From the NCBI RefSeq assembly GCF_003086295.3, contig NC_092044.1:6846843-6910842 (forward strand): DNA of 64,000 nt, given 5' to 3'. The translations under genes were made by a program, and so were the position numbers. The notes under the pieces were generated by a model. It had not been told where the DNA came from, searched no databases, and saw only the letters and a program-made list of their open reading frames with translations. This document shows, one piece after another, positions 35,215-48,027 of this stretch; the stretch's first letter is position 1; every line of letters begins with the position of its first letter. The stretch is from Arachis hypogaea (taxonomy: Eukaryota > Streptophyta > Magnoliopsida > Fabales > Fabaceae).

Positions 35215-36405
35215 ATTGATTTATTTTTAAAAAAGACATAAAATTTTGTTATATTAAAATTATACAAAGTTATATCTTTGTTTGTTGTTTCTATTTCTAT
35301 ATCTACTTTAATTGTTATACTTTGTCTTTTATGTGATGTTTAGTTTGCAAAAAATTAAAGAAAAAGTTAGAAAAAACATAAATGAGAATGAAAATACTAA
35401 ATATGTAATAAAAAATTATAAAATAATTTTATAATCATGATAATTTAGTGAAAAGATGTGTCAAATTTAAATTTATAAATTTTTTTTATAATTGGCATAA
35501 GAGATTAAAAAATGTAGTAAAAACAGTATGGATTGAATAGGTGACATATATATGTTTGATCTTCTATTTTTTTTCTTAATTTAATGCTAATAGATTTGGA
35601 TTTTTTTAATTTTGTATTTTATTTTAGAGAATAAAGTATAATCTTTTAATATTTATTTTGTAAGTAATATAAAAAAATATAAAAAATATTTAAAAATAAA
35701 AAATTATATTTTATTTTTTAAAATAAAAATTTAAAATTTAGAAGATTCAAGTAATAAACAGTGGCAGAGTCTCATCTTCTTGGCAGTGCTATTCATAATA
35801 CTAGTCTTTCCTTTGTTATTTTTTATGGGTGACTTCCTTTTTTTTGGTGACTATCTTTCCTTTGTTATTTAGTTACGTTTATCTATTTATCTATTTATAA
35901 TATATAAAAGTTTATATTAATTCTGAGTTTAAGTCTTTTTTTTGTTAACGATGCCACATCAGCAATTTTAATGACTTGGTAAAAGATAAAAATCAACCAA
36001 TCACTATTTAGTAAAATATTTTAAAAAAATTAAAACAAAAAACTCTTATCTATTATTATTTAATTGAAACATCAAGTACTAATTAAATGCAATAAACATA
36101 CATTAAAAGTATCATAATAATAATAATTATAAAAAATTTTAATTACAAATATTCAATTTCTACAACTTATACATATTAAAACTCATACTACTCTTCATTT
36201 TTTAATCTCTCGTATTAATTGTCAAAATTTTTTTAATTTATTATAATATTTTTATATGTTTTTCATTCTCATTCATTTATTTTTTTTAATTATTTACAAA
36301 CAAAAAAATCGTAAGATAAAGTGTAACCATTAATACAGTTTTATATAACTCTAATATAAATAATTTATGTCTTTTTTAAAAATAAATAAATTCAAAATTT
36401 ATTTA
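35215..36405. repeat. Large degenerate inverted repeat (foldback) in the TNL-B/TNL-C spacer
   Basis: The arm at about 35215-35530 matches the reverse complement of about 36190-36405. Examples are GATTTATTTTTAAAAAAGAC on the left against its complement near 36370-36390, and AAGAGATTAAAAAATG near 35500 against CATTTTTTAATCTCTCG near 36203. The loop is about 660 bp. Arms are diverged and carry indels. No coding sequence is present. It could be a foldback transposon or two opposed copies of one AT-rich element. Confidence 0.6.
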
Positions 36406-38218
36406 AAATATATTTTCTAAAATATTTTTAATATAATATTTATTAAAATATACTATATAGTATAAATAATCTACTTATTCGCACGGGCCTTACTTTAATT
36501 TATGTATGCGGGTCTCACTCTAGTTTATGTATGGTTGCTGGATGTCCTTAATGAAAATGTCTTTTTCAAGGGAATCATGTTTTTGGAATGCTATTCCCAC
36601 GTAAACCTTTTGTGAGTCGAGTTGCTAAGAGAGAAAAATAACAAGATGTTTCCGTGTCTCTTCTCCCGTGAGTCGCTGCCTGAGCTATACTAATATAGTA
36701 TAAATTTAAATTTTTATATTATTTACGGATGATTTATATATAAATTAATATTAAATTTAAAGACTAATTTATAAAAAAATATACAAAATATTTATTTAGC
36801 CATTTGTATATGATTTAATATAATTATTTAATAAAAAATACAAAAAAATATATTACTTTAATAATGGATGGTATGTATTAAATTTAATGAATTAAGAACT
36901 TTTAAATTTTGTTTAGTAGCATATTAAAATTGATTCAATTTTTATAATGATTGATGATAAATAACATATTAATACTATAAAAAATATAATTTTTTATATT
37001 ATAAAATTACTATCTATGCAAAATTGCTAATGTGATACAAATGTAAAAAGTAATATGGCATGAATTCGTTTTATTATATGTTTGGTATTATATAAATAAA
37101 TATAAATATATAGATCGAAAACCAAAGTATTACAACACTGGACCAGGGATAAACATCATTGTTATGCACATGTCATGTGCTTTGCTCCATAATTCATTCA
37201 ATTGCATTCATTTTTTTTATATTTTTTATTACATTTTTTTATTTTTTAATTAATTGTTAGCCGGCCATTATATTCCCAAAGTTTAAAAGTGTACGCAGGA
37301 CTCATTTAAAAAATTTTAAAAGTAATTTTTTTGAGTTTTTAACTTATAAAAAATAGTAATATAAATATCTAATAGAATTTTTAAAATTAAATTGCGGTTT
37401 TACTTCTCTCATAATATTATTACTTTTTACTACATTTTTATAAAATAAGCATTTTTAGAACTAAAAATCTAAACACAAAATAACTTATTTATAAATTATT
37501 TTTAATATAATTATTTATTATTTAAACTATTTTTTCAAAAAAAATTTAATTAAATTGTTTAATCCAAACTAAACCTTAGTCTTATTTATTTAATTTTCAG
37601 TCTTGGTTGTGGGTAATTGTCTTGTTTCCTTCTTCTAGTGTCACTAGATGATGACTTGAAAATTGCAAGCAATAATAGATGAGGAATGGACTTAATTTAC
37701 ATATTTTTTGTATATATATTTTTTATATTTTTATGTAAAAATGAATTTTTTATTAATTGTTTTTAATATCAAAACAAAAAATATACAAAAGATAATGCAG
37801 GAAAAATGGTGCATATAACTTTTAAATACAAAAATTTATAATTAAAATTAGATTTACATCAAAATTAACTACTAAAATCAGTGACTAAAATAAAATATAC
37901 ATAAAAATATAAAATATATATTAAATATTAGTTAAACTACACATATATTTATATAAAAATATATAATAACTGATTTTAATGTGTAAATAGTATTTTTTAA
38001 AATTTTAAATTTTTTAATATAAAAATATTATTCGTATATTAAAATTAATTATCAATATATTTATATATAAATACATATGTGATTTAATTTATTTTTAATG
38101 TATATTTATATTTTAATATATATTTTTAATTTATATAAAAATATATAATGACTGAATTTGATAATTAAGTTTAGTGTACACATTTGATATTCATTTTTAA
38201 TAATAACCTTAGCAATGG
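36406..38218. other. AT-rich spacer upstream of TNL-C
   Basis: No gene or clear element identified. The half-hairpin-like TTCGCACGGGCC near 36478-36489 resembles sequence near legume Helitron ends, but no matching stem was found. Confidence 0.4.
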
Positions 38219-38224
38219 TTGACC
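38219..38224 (+). promoter_or_regulatory. W-box in the TNL-C promoter
   Basis: TTGACC lies 123 bp upstream of the TNL-C start codon, within a TTGACCTGCCGCGC context close to the TTGACCCGC of TNL-A. No convincing TATA box was found nearby. Confidence 0.4.
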
Positions 38225-38346
38225 TGCCGCGCGTGACCACAAGACAGGCATCAAAAGATTTTGTCTTAGTAGAAAGAGATCTAAATTAAAAGGCGATGCA
38301 GGTCTACAATCATCTGAGTAGTAGTTAGAGGTGCATTACGATAAAT

Positions 38347-38826
38347 ATGTCGTCTTCTTGTACAATAATATACGATGTATTCATCAGCTTCAGAGGTGAG
38401 GACACCCGCGAAACATTCACTGTCCATCTGTTTAGCGCTTTGGAAGACAAGACAATCCGGGCATACATGGATTGTCTTCTCCAGAGAGGAGATGAAGTCT
38501 GGCCGGCACTCGAGAAAGCCATCGAGAGCTCGCTAATATCGATCGTGGTTTTCTCAGAAAACTATGCAACCTCAAAATGGTGCTTGGAAGAGCTCGTCAA
38601 GATTATTCAATGGAGGGAAGATCACGGTCAGGTTGTCATACCAGTGTTCTATAGAACAGATCCGTCAGATATACGAAACCAAAGTGGGAGTTTTGAGAAG
38701 GCGTTTGCAAAATACGAAAGAGATCTTGCAGAGAGTGAATCCAACAGAGACAAGATAAGCAAGTGGAGACAGGCTCTCAAGAAATCAGCTAATATTTCTG
38801 GATGGCACTCCAGAAACTATGCGTAA

Positions 38827-38874
<48 letters not shown>

Positions 38875-39079
38875 AACTCTATATTATTTTTAATTTATTT
38901 TACTTTCAGATATTAATTTTACTTGAATTTTAAATAATTTTATTGTTTTTAGTTTTTTATGTTTCTTTTTTATTTTTTTATTATTGACTACTTTTAGAAT
39001 TAATTAATAATATTAGTTCCTTAGACGTTTTTATTTTGTTTTGAGATACCACACATGATTTATGAATTTGGAAAATTTG

Positions 39080-39154
<75 letters not shown>

Positions 39155-42100
39155 TATCTGTGGTTAATGTTGCCTATATTGTCTTACCAATTTTTTGAAG
39201 AAAGGTATTTTAATAAATTTGTATTATTCATATGATCAGTTTAGTAAATTAATGAAAAAAGTGAAGTTACATAAAGTTTTAGTTTCAAAATAATTAAATT
39301 AGAACACATACTGGTTTGGTTACTTTAGCTAACTAAAAAGTGCTTATAGAGCAATAAAACACCGGCTAAGGAGAAACATTTTTTTTTTAATTCTGAAAAT
39401 CTTATATATTAAAATAATAAAAAAAATCTACTTTAATAACAGTAGAACACTAGAATTACGTGAGATGACAATTAATCTATTTCTGGTGTTTTATTTTAAA
39501 ATATTGTGATTATTTAATTTTCATAATTATGTTTATCCTATGTTTCTCAACTCACTGTAGGGACGATCATGAGCTCATCAGAAAGGTTGTAGATGATGTA
39601 CGGAAAATGCGTATTCTAAAGCACCCCATTGTACCAACAGGCCTAGTTGGAATTGAAGAAATCCGTAAAAATGTTAAATTCTACATGAAGCAACACCGAG
39701 TAATTGGAATTTGGGGTATGGTTGGAATAGGCAAGACAACCATTGCTAAAATGTTATTTGCAAAATCCTTTCCTCATTATGACCATGCTTGCTATGCGGA
39801 AAATGCGAAAGAATATACACCTCAAAGGCTTCTTTCAGTGCTATTGAAGGAAGAAATTTCCACTGATGTAAGCGGATTCATGAGAAGTATTAGCAGCCTT
39901 AGCAACAAGAAAGTTCTCATTATCCTCGACAATGTGAATGATTATGATCAACCATTGTTAGAAGCAGTGTGTGAAGGGTACAAGAACCATAGTAGAGAAA
40001 GTAAACTTATTATAACAACAACACATAAGCATTTGCTTGAAAACAGAGTTGATTGGATATTTGAAGTTCAACAATGGAACGATTCAAAATCTAGAGAGCT
40101 TCTTAGCCTGAAAGCATTTGAGGAAAAAATCCCTCCAAAACCTTACGAGAGTCTGGTAAATAAGGTTGTTAGGTATGCCGGGGGAATTCCATTAGCTCTG
40201 AACCTTTTGGGTTCATATCTTCGATCTAAAAGCATTCAGTTCTGGGAAAGTACTTTGGAAAAGCTCGAGAAGCATCCAGATCAGCGCATTCATACTGCCT
40301 TTAGAAAGATTTATGATGAATTGGAAGACCTAGATAAGGAGATATTTCTTGACATTGCATTCTTTTTCCATGGAGAAAAGAAAGATCTTGTCACAAGCAT
40401 ATTAAAAGCCTGTGATTTATCACCGATAAGAGGAATAGAGGTCCTTCAAGATAAAGCATTGATTACTACTATTCCGTATAAAGAAACAATCGAAATGCAT
40501 GGCTTGCTAAGAAAAATGGCTTTCGAGATCGTACGCAAGGAAGAAAAAGACCCTAGAAAACGTAGCCGACTCAGGGATACTGAAGACATTCGTGTTGTAC
40601 TCAAAGATAACAAGGTAAAGAAGATGCTTTCTTGTTTTGCAGACCTTTTTATTTGGATATTATATCATTATATCATAGCTTATTTTGCATTTTTTGGTTA
40701 CATTGTTTTTCAGGAGAGTCTTGATGCAGTTGAAGGCATAATATTAGATTTGTCAAAAATTAAAGACTTGCGTTTGAGTCCTGGCACATTCAAAAGGATG
40801 AATAGGTTGAGATTTCTAAAATTATATATCCCCTCAGGTCAGAGTTCTGGTAAGATGATCCTTCCTGCACACCTTGAACCGTTTTCTGGTAAATTAAGGT
40901 ACTTTGAGTGGCATCAGTACCCTTTCAACACTCTTCCACCAAGTTTTTGTGCTGAGTTACTTGTTGAGATTCACATGCCGCACAGCCGTGTCAAGAAACT
41001 TTGGAACGAGAAGCAGGTAAAGATATAAACACACCTACTCATGAGTATCACTTTTTCTTTTTTTATTAAATTCAAATATGAAGATTTTCCATTCTGATGG
41101 CTCAGCTCCTTGTGTGATTGGAACAGGAACTCTATAATTTAAAAGGGATTGACTTAAGTGAATGCAGAGAGTTAGAAGAGCTTCCAGATTTGTCTGAGGC
41201 TATAAGTCTCAAATGGGTGAATCTCTCTGGCTGCGAGACTTTGCCTACTCTTAATTCATCTGTATTTTCCTCCAACGAACTTGTTTCTTTGATACTGGAT
41301 AGGTGCACAAATTTGCAGTGTGTTAAGGCCAAAAGGCATCTGAAGTCTCTGCAGCACATAAGTGTCAAAGGCTGCTCAAATCTCAATGAATTTGCAGTAT
41401 CATCAGATTTAATTGAAAACTTGGATTTGAGTAACACAAAGGTTGAAAAGCTGGACGAATCAATTGGGCAGCTACAGAAGCTCAAATGCCTCAATCTAGA
41501 AGGTTCAAGAGTCGAGCGTCTTCCAAAGCAGTTATCAACCTTAAAATCGCTTAAGGAGTTGAAGCTTTCATACAGTGAACTAGTAATTGACAAGCATCAG
41601 CTGCAAGAACTGTTTAACGGCTTATCATCTCTACAAATACTACATTTGAAGGATTGTAGTCACTTACTTGAATTCCCCGACAACATTGATGCCTTATCGA
41701 AATTGCGCGAGTTAAGGCTAGATGGAAGCAATGTTACCAGGTTGCCTGCAACCATCAAGCGTCTTCAAGAGTTGGAAATTTTGTCCCTAAAGGATTGCAG
41801 GTTTCTTGAGACACTGCCTGAGCTTCCATCCTCTGTCAAGGAGTTCTCAGCCGATAACTGCATCTCATTGGAGTCTGTATCAGCTCTAAACACTCTGGCA
41901 ACAAAGATGGTGGGAAAGACGAAACGCATCTCCTTCAATAATAGCTTGAAATTGTCGGCCGGACACACATTGCATTCGATCATGGAAAGCATCCATTCAA
42001 CAATGGTGAGTGCTGTATCTAGCAATGTCACGGTAAGAAGCTATGCAACCGAAGTCCATAGCTACAACTACAATAGTGTGGAGGTCTGTTTGCCAGGAGA

Positions 42101-45073
42101 CACAATCCCAGAGCAATTTGCATATAAGACGGAGAAATCCTCCTCCATAACAATTGAACTCCCTGACTCCCCTTCCAACTTTCTTGGCTTTATCTATTCA
42201 GTGGTTCTTTCACCGCCTCATGGAATGAAGATGCACGGTGCCAAAATCCGATGCGAATACAACTTTGCAGGAGGCAAGAATTCTTCGTGGGAGGACATAA
42301 CCATAAGTGAATTGAACTCGGATATTGTATATATATGGTATGATCCATTCCTCACTGACAAAATTCTTGGACAATATGGGACAAGTTTTCATCTTGAGTT
42401 CAGTGTTGCAACGGACACCAGGGAAGCTGATGACTCCATCACTATTAAAGAATGTGGTGTTCAAATCATAAATGAATCTGAATTGCAAAGATTTTTACTG
42501 GAATTAGATAAGAAGAAAAAGGACTTGGAGGAGGAATCATCAAAGCAGCAGTTACATGCACCACATGGATATCAAAATCACAGTGACAGCCATGTCCAGA
42601 CTCCACCTCAATACTTGAAGAAAGAAAGACTTGATGAGAAGCAGAGCAATGTACTGGGTGCAGGTACACATTGAATATGTTTTTCGATATGTACTTAATA
42701 AAAAAATTTATTATACATCTTCAATAACCATTCAGTACAAATACTAAGAGTTCAGATAATTTTCATGCAGAAGAGAAGATGAAATTTGCTCCCAATGAAA
42801 ACAAGACTAGTGGTGGAGAAAGCCATGAGGAGAACAACATAGTAAGTCAAAAGAATTTCTTTTATTTTATGTGAGACATTAATTTTTATATACCGACACT
42901 CTGACATTATAAAATAGTTATATCAGTCAATAAAGTTAGAAAAATAATTGTATTTCACTCTGCCATAATTCTTTACCGTTTCATAACATTATTGGTAGAA
43001 ACTTTTATGATCTTGAGTTCTTAGAAAAGTATTGAAAAAGCTTTGTTGACTTCATTCCTGTTACTCAAAACATGCCATAATTACAAAAACAGGTAGAATC
43101 ATTTTATACCTATTTTGCAATTACATTGTGCAGGTCAAAGGCAAAGGAAATGTAGAATCACCAACTGAATCTGAAGCTGGACCCCCTCTATCTATTGATT
43201 CAGTCAATAAAAATGTGTCCAAGGACATTTCAATTGAAAATTATTATGATCAGCCAAATGGTATGGAAGAGGTCAAAGATTTGAAAGAAAAACTACAAGA
43301 AGTTCATCATAACATGCGTGATATGACTGCTGATGAACCATACAAAGAAAAGCAAAAGGAACCAAATGCAGAACAAACGAAAAATCTTGGACAACAAAAC
43401 ATAGATGCTAAGAAACTGCAAGAACTACACAAAGAAGAAATGATTGATCATGCTCAACCCATTAATTCCAGTATAGCTTCGCACGGCGGTGAGTTCCCTT
43501 TAAGCAATCCCTTTCTGTCATTCATTATGCTGATGAAATGTACTGCTTAACAGAAATGTTCACCTCAGTTATTTATATTCAACCTCCATAACAATTCTGA
43601 GCAACACAATTAAGTAACAGAATCAACCACTTGATAACTAACTATAACTAGAAGTCACGTGGGCTCAACAAATAATCAAACATCCTAACTAACTTCTAGT
43701 TCTGACTTGACTTGCATCACAAGCTATCATGTAACACAGCACTAATCTAATAAAAATATTAGTGGCTACTTTCATATCTGAACCTATAACCTTGAATCCT
43801 TGAAATCACATGGAGATAACTATCACAACCTTCACTCTATATTTCTCTTCTTTTTAATTAAATTATCTAAAGGAAATTAGTTTTCACATTATCCGATTAT
43901 AAATAAATGAAAAGTGTTTTAATGAGATAAGACTTAATTTAGCGTTAGAGTTTTCATTCAATAATCAATTTGGTCTTTTAAGTTTACACATGTGCAGTTT
44001 GGTCAGTGAGTCGTGAATCAAATTGATTTTTCTGTCATTAATCTAATTAATAAAATTCTTATCAAGTTGCGACAGTTAGTTTCACAACACATGTTTAACT
44101 TTGCCAAACACATATCAACTACCTTGATCTATTTTTTGCAGTGATCATGGCTCCTAAGTTGCCTCTGAAAGAACTCCGCCGTCACTTGAAGGCAAAGGTT
44201 GAAGCCAACCCTGAAAGAGTAACCCCAGCTACAAATTTAGCTATGGTAACTTCTCTTTCTTCCCGTTCGAAGATTAAAGGCAAAAGAGTAGAAGATATCC
44301 ATTTGAACCAGGTTCCAACTGAAAATGCTTCTACTTCTATTGCACAAACTCATGATAAAATTGCCATTCCCTCCTTGGATGATCCTCAAGTTGCTCTGGA
44401 GTTGCTTAAACACTTCGATGCATCAGGGAAACGCCTCCAAATAACAGAGTTTGTGGACGATCATGTTCTGTATCCATATGATCATTCCATAACAAAAGAC
44501 CTTGATGTTTCGGCACTTTGTCGTTGGCTTCAAGTTCAAGGGCTTCGTTCAGTGAGCGTTGCGAGATACGCAGAGATGAAGTTCGAAGCGGCCAAACGGG
44601 AAAGAGAGGAAGAATTAAGACTTGCAAGAGAAGAAAATGCAAAGTTTGAAGAAGCATTGAAAAGAATGGAGGAGAGGGTTTCACATGTTGAATCGTTGGA
44701 GAAAAGAGTTGATGATTTGAATACTGAGGTGGCTTCTTGGAGAAGTAAATATGAGGAAACTGAAAAGTCGCTGAAAGAAACCCAAAAGAAACTTGAAGAT
44801 GAGAAAGATGTAGGAGCTCAGAGAGAATCTTATTGGAAAAGAAGAGAGAGTGAGCTGATTACGGAGGCGGCAATTCAGTTGGTTTGGTCGTTTGAAAATT
44901 GCAGGTCGCAGGTCTCCATTTTGTACCCTAACATTGATTTAAGTAGGCTTGGACCTTTCAAGGAGATTCAAAATGGGCAGATAGTATCCCCCTCTGATAC
45001 GGAGGAGACTGAAAGTGAAGAAGACACCAGCAACTTTGACAATGGTGGTCATGACGATGCCCGTGGCGACTAA
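38347..45073 (+). CDS. TNL-C: TIR-NB-ARC-LRR-C-JID with a different C-terminal coiled coil
   Basis: Seven exons join in frame to 1575 codons: 38347-38822, 39561-40614, 40714-41016, 41127-42663, 42771-42841, 43134-43488, 44142-45073. TIR keeps the catalytic Glu82 (WCLEEL). NB-ARC is altered: P-loop GMVGIGKTT (211-219), kinase-2 LDNV (281-284) where LDDV is usual, RNBS-B ITTTH lacking Arg, and MHG (471-473) in place of MHD. LRRs and a C-JID-like domain (LPGDTIPEQFAY) follow. Exon 6 (NYYDQPNGMEEVKDLK) is homologous to the start of the TNL-B last exon. Exon 7 (310 residues) is unrelated to TNL-B: a long coiled coil (REREEELRLAREENAKFEEA) ending in LYPNIDLSRLGPFKEI and an acidic tail. Exon 7 has its own ATG (44147) and may instead be a separate or transposon-derived gene; without it the frame would stop at 43550. 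Motif losses suggest a sensor-type partner of TNL-B (inference). Confidence 0.85.
38828..38870. repeat. (TA)n microsatellite in TNL-C intron 1
   Basis: A pure AT dinucleotide run begins five bases after the exon 1 donor GT. It is likely to be length-variable between accessions. Confidence 0.95.
39081..39154. repeat. (ATT)n microsatellite in TNL-C intron 1
   Basis: About 24 uninterrupted TTA units in the TIR/NB-ARC intron. Confidence 0.95.
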
Positions 45074-45409
45074 ATTATTTTTGTGATCCCAAGATTTAAA
45101 TTTTGACAGTGCCAGTCTTGGGAGGATTTTTTTTTTTTTTTAAATTAGGAGTGAGATTAGAGTTCGAAATTTTTAGGTGAAGATAAGTAGACCACGCCAT
45201 TGAATTATATAGCTTGTTAGCATCTTGGAGGAACTAATTACGCACTCTTCAATTACTAATAAACATTCTATTTATATTATCTTACTGAAATATCCTTGAT
45301 TTGTCTCATTTTAAAAATTTTAGTCTCCATTAATTTTTGTCTCCTTAATTTCGTTTGTTATATTAAAAATGAGATCGTTACAAGTATATTTACATTCAAA
45401 GATTCAAAC
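45074..45409. other. Spacer 3' of TNL-C
   Basis: No gene seen. CCCAAGA...TCTTGGGA near 45087-45123 forms a short inverted repeat just after the stop codon and may be a 3' UTR structure. Confidence 0.35.
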
Positions 45410-47650
45410 ATTAAAACATTTTGTTAAAGCACCTTGTGAAAACACCTTTTTAAAACTCTTGCTACAACATTGATCTTGTTTAACTTCTTATTGAGTTATG
45501 TGAAAAGTGATGGTTTATCAGTGGCTAAGAAAAGGGGGTTGAATCTTAGTCCTTTTTTCGCTTAGTAATTCTTGTTGTCCTTTAGAACACTTGAGGAGAT
45601 ATTTTTCAGTTTTGTCTTCTATGCAGCAGAAACAAAAATAGAGTAGAAAAGAGAGAAAATTATACCAAGATATATCTTGACTCAGCTGTTGAGTGCAATG
45701 CAGCCTATATCAAGTCTCCATCACAATAATGATGGAATTTCACTATAATCCTCTTTGATTACAGATACCAATTCTCCCTAGAAACTATCATTCCTATCCG
45801 GGACAAGTCCAGAATCTAATCCCCAATCCTGAACTTGATTTGGTCATTGCCAAGCTTTCAACTGCTAAGTGCTAATCCAACTTGCAAAGGGATTCCCACA
45901 GAATCATGATACACAACATAGATGTACAAAGGATCTCTAAGGACATCTATGACTTTTCTTTTAATTTTGCACTCTCTGTCTTTTTTCGCTCTATGTCTTT
46001 TTCTTACAAACCTCACTGTTTGCCTTTTACCATGAGACTCAAGACAGACAAAATTAAACAAAAAAATATAAAATGAAGAATATTGAAGGAGAAGAACTTC
46101 TGTTAGCTTAGGTAGCTATGTGAACATTGTGCTTTCACTTCTTTCCTTACTTCAAGTCCTGGTTGTTCTCCCTTATTTATAGAAGGGGAAACCTCCAAGG
46201 TTGAAACTATTAAACCAAGCTAAACTTCTTTTTCTTCAAGCCAAAATCGGTTCAGCCAGAAAGAGAGTAGAGATAACCGAATGTAAAATCCAACATGCAA
46301 TTACCTATGTGTCTTCCCTTATCACCAAACTTCATCAATCCGAGCCTTCCATCTTGACTTACACTCCAAGAAGGATTCCTAGTCCTTGATGCTTCTTGAT
46401 GCATAACAGCTCCTCCTGCTCCACTTTTGCTTCCTCCTTCACGTAGCCTCCCTAGCTACATTCTGTGATGAGTGAACACAAAAAGCAGAGACGAGCCATG
46501 TCTCTGAGATCTTCTTCCTCTGATCGAGATCTCCTCTTCCATTTTTGGTATGGAGAGCATGAGCTTACTTCATCAAATCTTACCTTATTTTGGTGAAGAT
46601 CTTAGTTACAACATACTTTTTGTTTTCTTTTTCTTGTCATCATTGCAATGGTCTTGTTACTTGCTTCTTCTTCTCTACGGTAGCTTGTCATAGCTTCCAT
46701 GCTTTCTTTGAGAAGTGACCGAGAGTGAGAAGAGAGAGTAGAGAGAAAAGAGAGAGAGGAAAGAGAAGCATTAAATAGATTTGAACAAGTCAATTAAACA
46801 AAATTAATTTTTTTTCCTTTTTCTGCTTTAGGTGGCGTGTAGCATTGATGATAACAATCAAATCAATTGTTAATTTCTCTCTCATTGTTCCCATGTGATT
46901 AATAATAATTGAATTAAATTTAGAATCCATCACATGAGAGAGAGAGATCCGTTGGAAACAAGAAGCATTTGCTTTCTCTCTTTTTTTCATTTCGGACCAA
47001 GCAAGCCAACAAAAATTAATTTGGGCTAATAGTCATAATGATTGAATTCTGGCCCAATAAACAAATCCTTGTTTCAGCCAAGTCACTTAAACATTTTAAT
47101 CAAGGTTGAGTGTTTACAATCACATTAGACTTGTAATTTTTCTTTTTTTTTTCGGCCTAATTGTAAAAATCTGTACAGTAAAATTATTTTAATTATCATA
47201 TATGAATTGAAATCAAATTAATAATTTTGTAATTAATTATTTTAATAATATTTAATCATTATTAATTTAAATTAGAATTTTCAAATTCATCAAAAAGATA
47301 TTCGAAAACCTTCCCATTTCAAATTTCAACTTCTCCTGCTCGGATGTTTCAGATGCATATGAGACTTTAGAATTTTTAATTGTTAACATCAGCTCCTTGC
47401 TTTCAGCTACCCAATTCTTATCCTCATCTAGTTAGTTTCCTCCTTTTGCCGTCACATTCTTCCAAGTCCTTATTCAACTTGGTCCATTTCATTTGGATGG
47501 TTTTTGTTTGTTCAATAATAAGGTGAATTTGTTCGTCAAGATCTTCAACCTCTTTGTCAACACTTTTTGCTTGAAACTTGTATCGTTTCGTTTTTTATTT
47601 TAGTAATTCTTGCTGTTTTCTAACACCAAACATTTTCAGCACAAAATATT
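45410..47650 (-). pseudogene. Remnant of the TNL-B-type coiled-coil exon, split by a solo LTR
   Basis: Sequence at 45455-45507 resembles the stretch around the TNL-B stop codon (TTAAAACT...TACAACATT...AACTTCTT...TGTGAAAAG). From 47293 it continues with GATATTCGAAAACCTTCCC and on to about 47645, matching 28040-28380 of TNL-B exon 6 on the same strand. Frameshifts (for example near 47433) and stops disrupt it. Between the halves lies a 1785-bp LTR. No TIR, NB-ARC or LRR sequence accompanies the remnant. Confidence 0.75.
45508..47292 (-). mobile_element. Solo LTR of a retrotransposon, TSD AAAAG
   Basis: The segment begins TGATGG and ends TTCATCA, has the 5-bp direct repeat AAAAG at 45503-45507 and 47293-47297, and has no internal coding region. 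Removing it restores continuity of the coiled-coil remnant. A TATA-like CTATAAATAAG on the minus strand near 46170 suggests minus orientation. Length 1785 bp fits a long LTR left after recombination between two LTRs. The family is not assigned. Confidence 0.8.
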
Positions 47651-48027
47651 TTATTGATTGGATAAGTCATCTTTTAAAATTTTTTGTTATTTTATATTAT
47701 GCACTAAAATTTTTGTACTTAATAATTTTGCTAAATATATTTGAACGAAGTATTGCTTAAGTTAGATAAGACATAATTTAGACTCCTACAAAATTTAGAA
47801 GTTAAGAAATAGGTGATGCAGTGATTTAAAATATTGCTCTCTTATTTAAGTAATAGTAGATTTGTCATGAAAATAAAAATAACTATTCTAATAACAATAT
47901 AATTATTATGAAGGAGAATATATTTTTCTTTATTTAATGAAGTAGTTCCTTTAAAATGAATGATTTAGATTTGGCATTAATTGGACTTTTACAGTAACGA
48001 TAAAAAGGAAGTTAACATTTCATTCAA
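47651..48027. other. AT-rich spacer, no feature seen
   Basis: Between the coiled-coil remnant and the LINE fragment; no open frame with known similarity. Confidence 0.4.

Noticed and set aside
36478..36489. GCACGGG motif as a Helitron 3' end
   Set aside because: No complementary stem or CTRR terminus lies at the required distance.
44142..45073. Final TNL-C exon as an independent single-exon gene
   Set aside because: Not excluded, but the acceptor, donor and phase fit splicing from exon 6 exactly, and TNL-B also has a C-terminal coiled coil, so it was kept as part of TNL-C.
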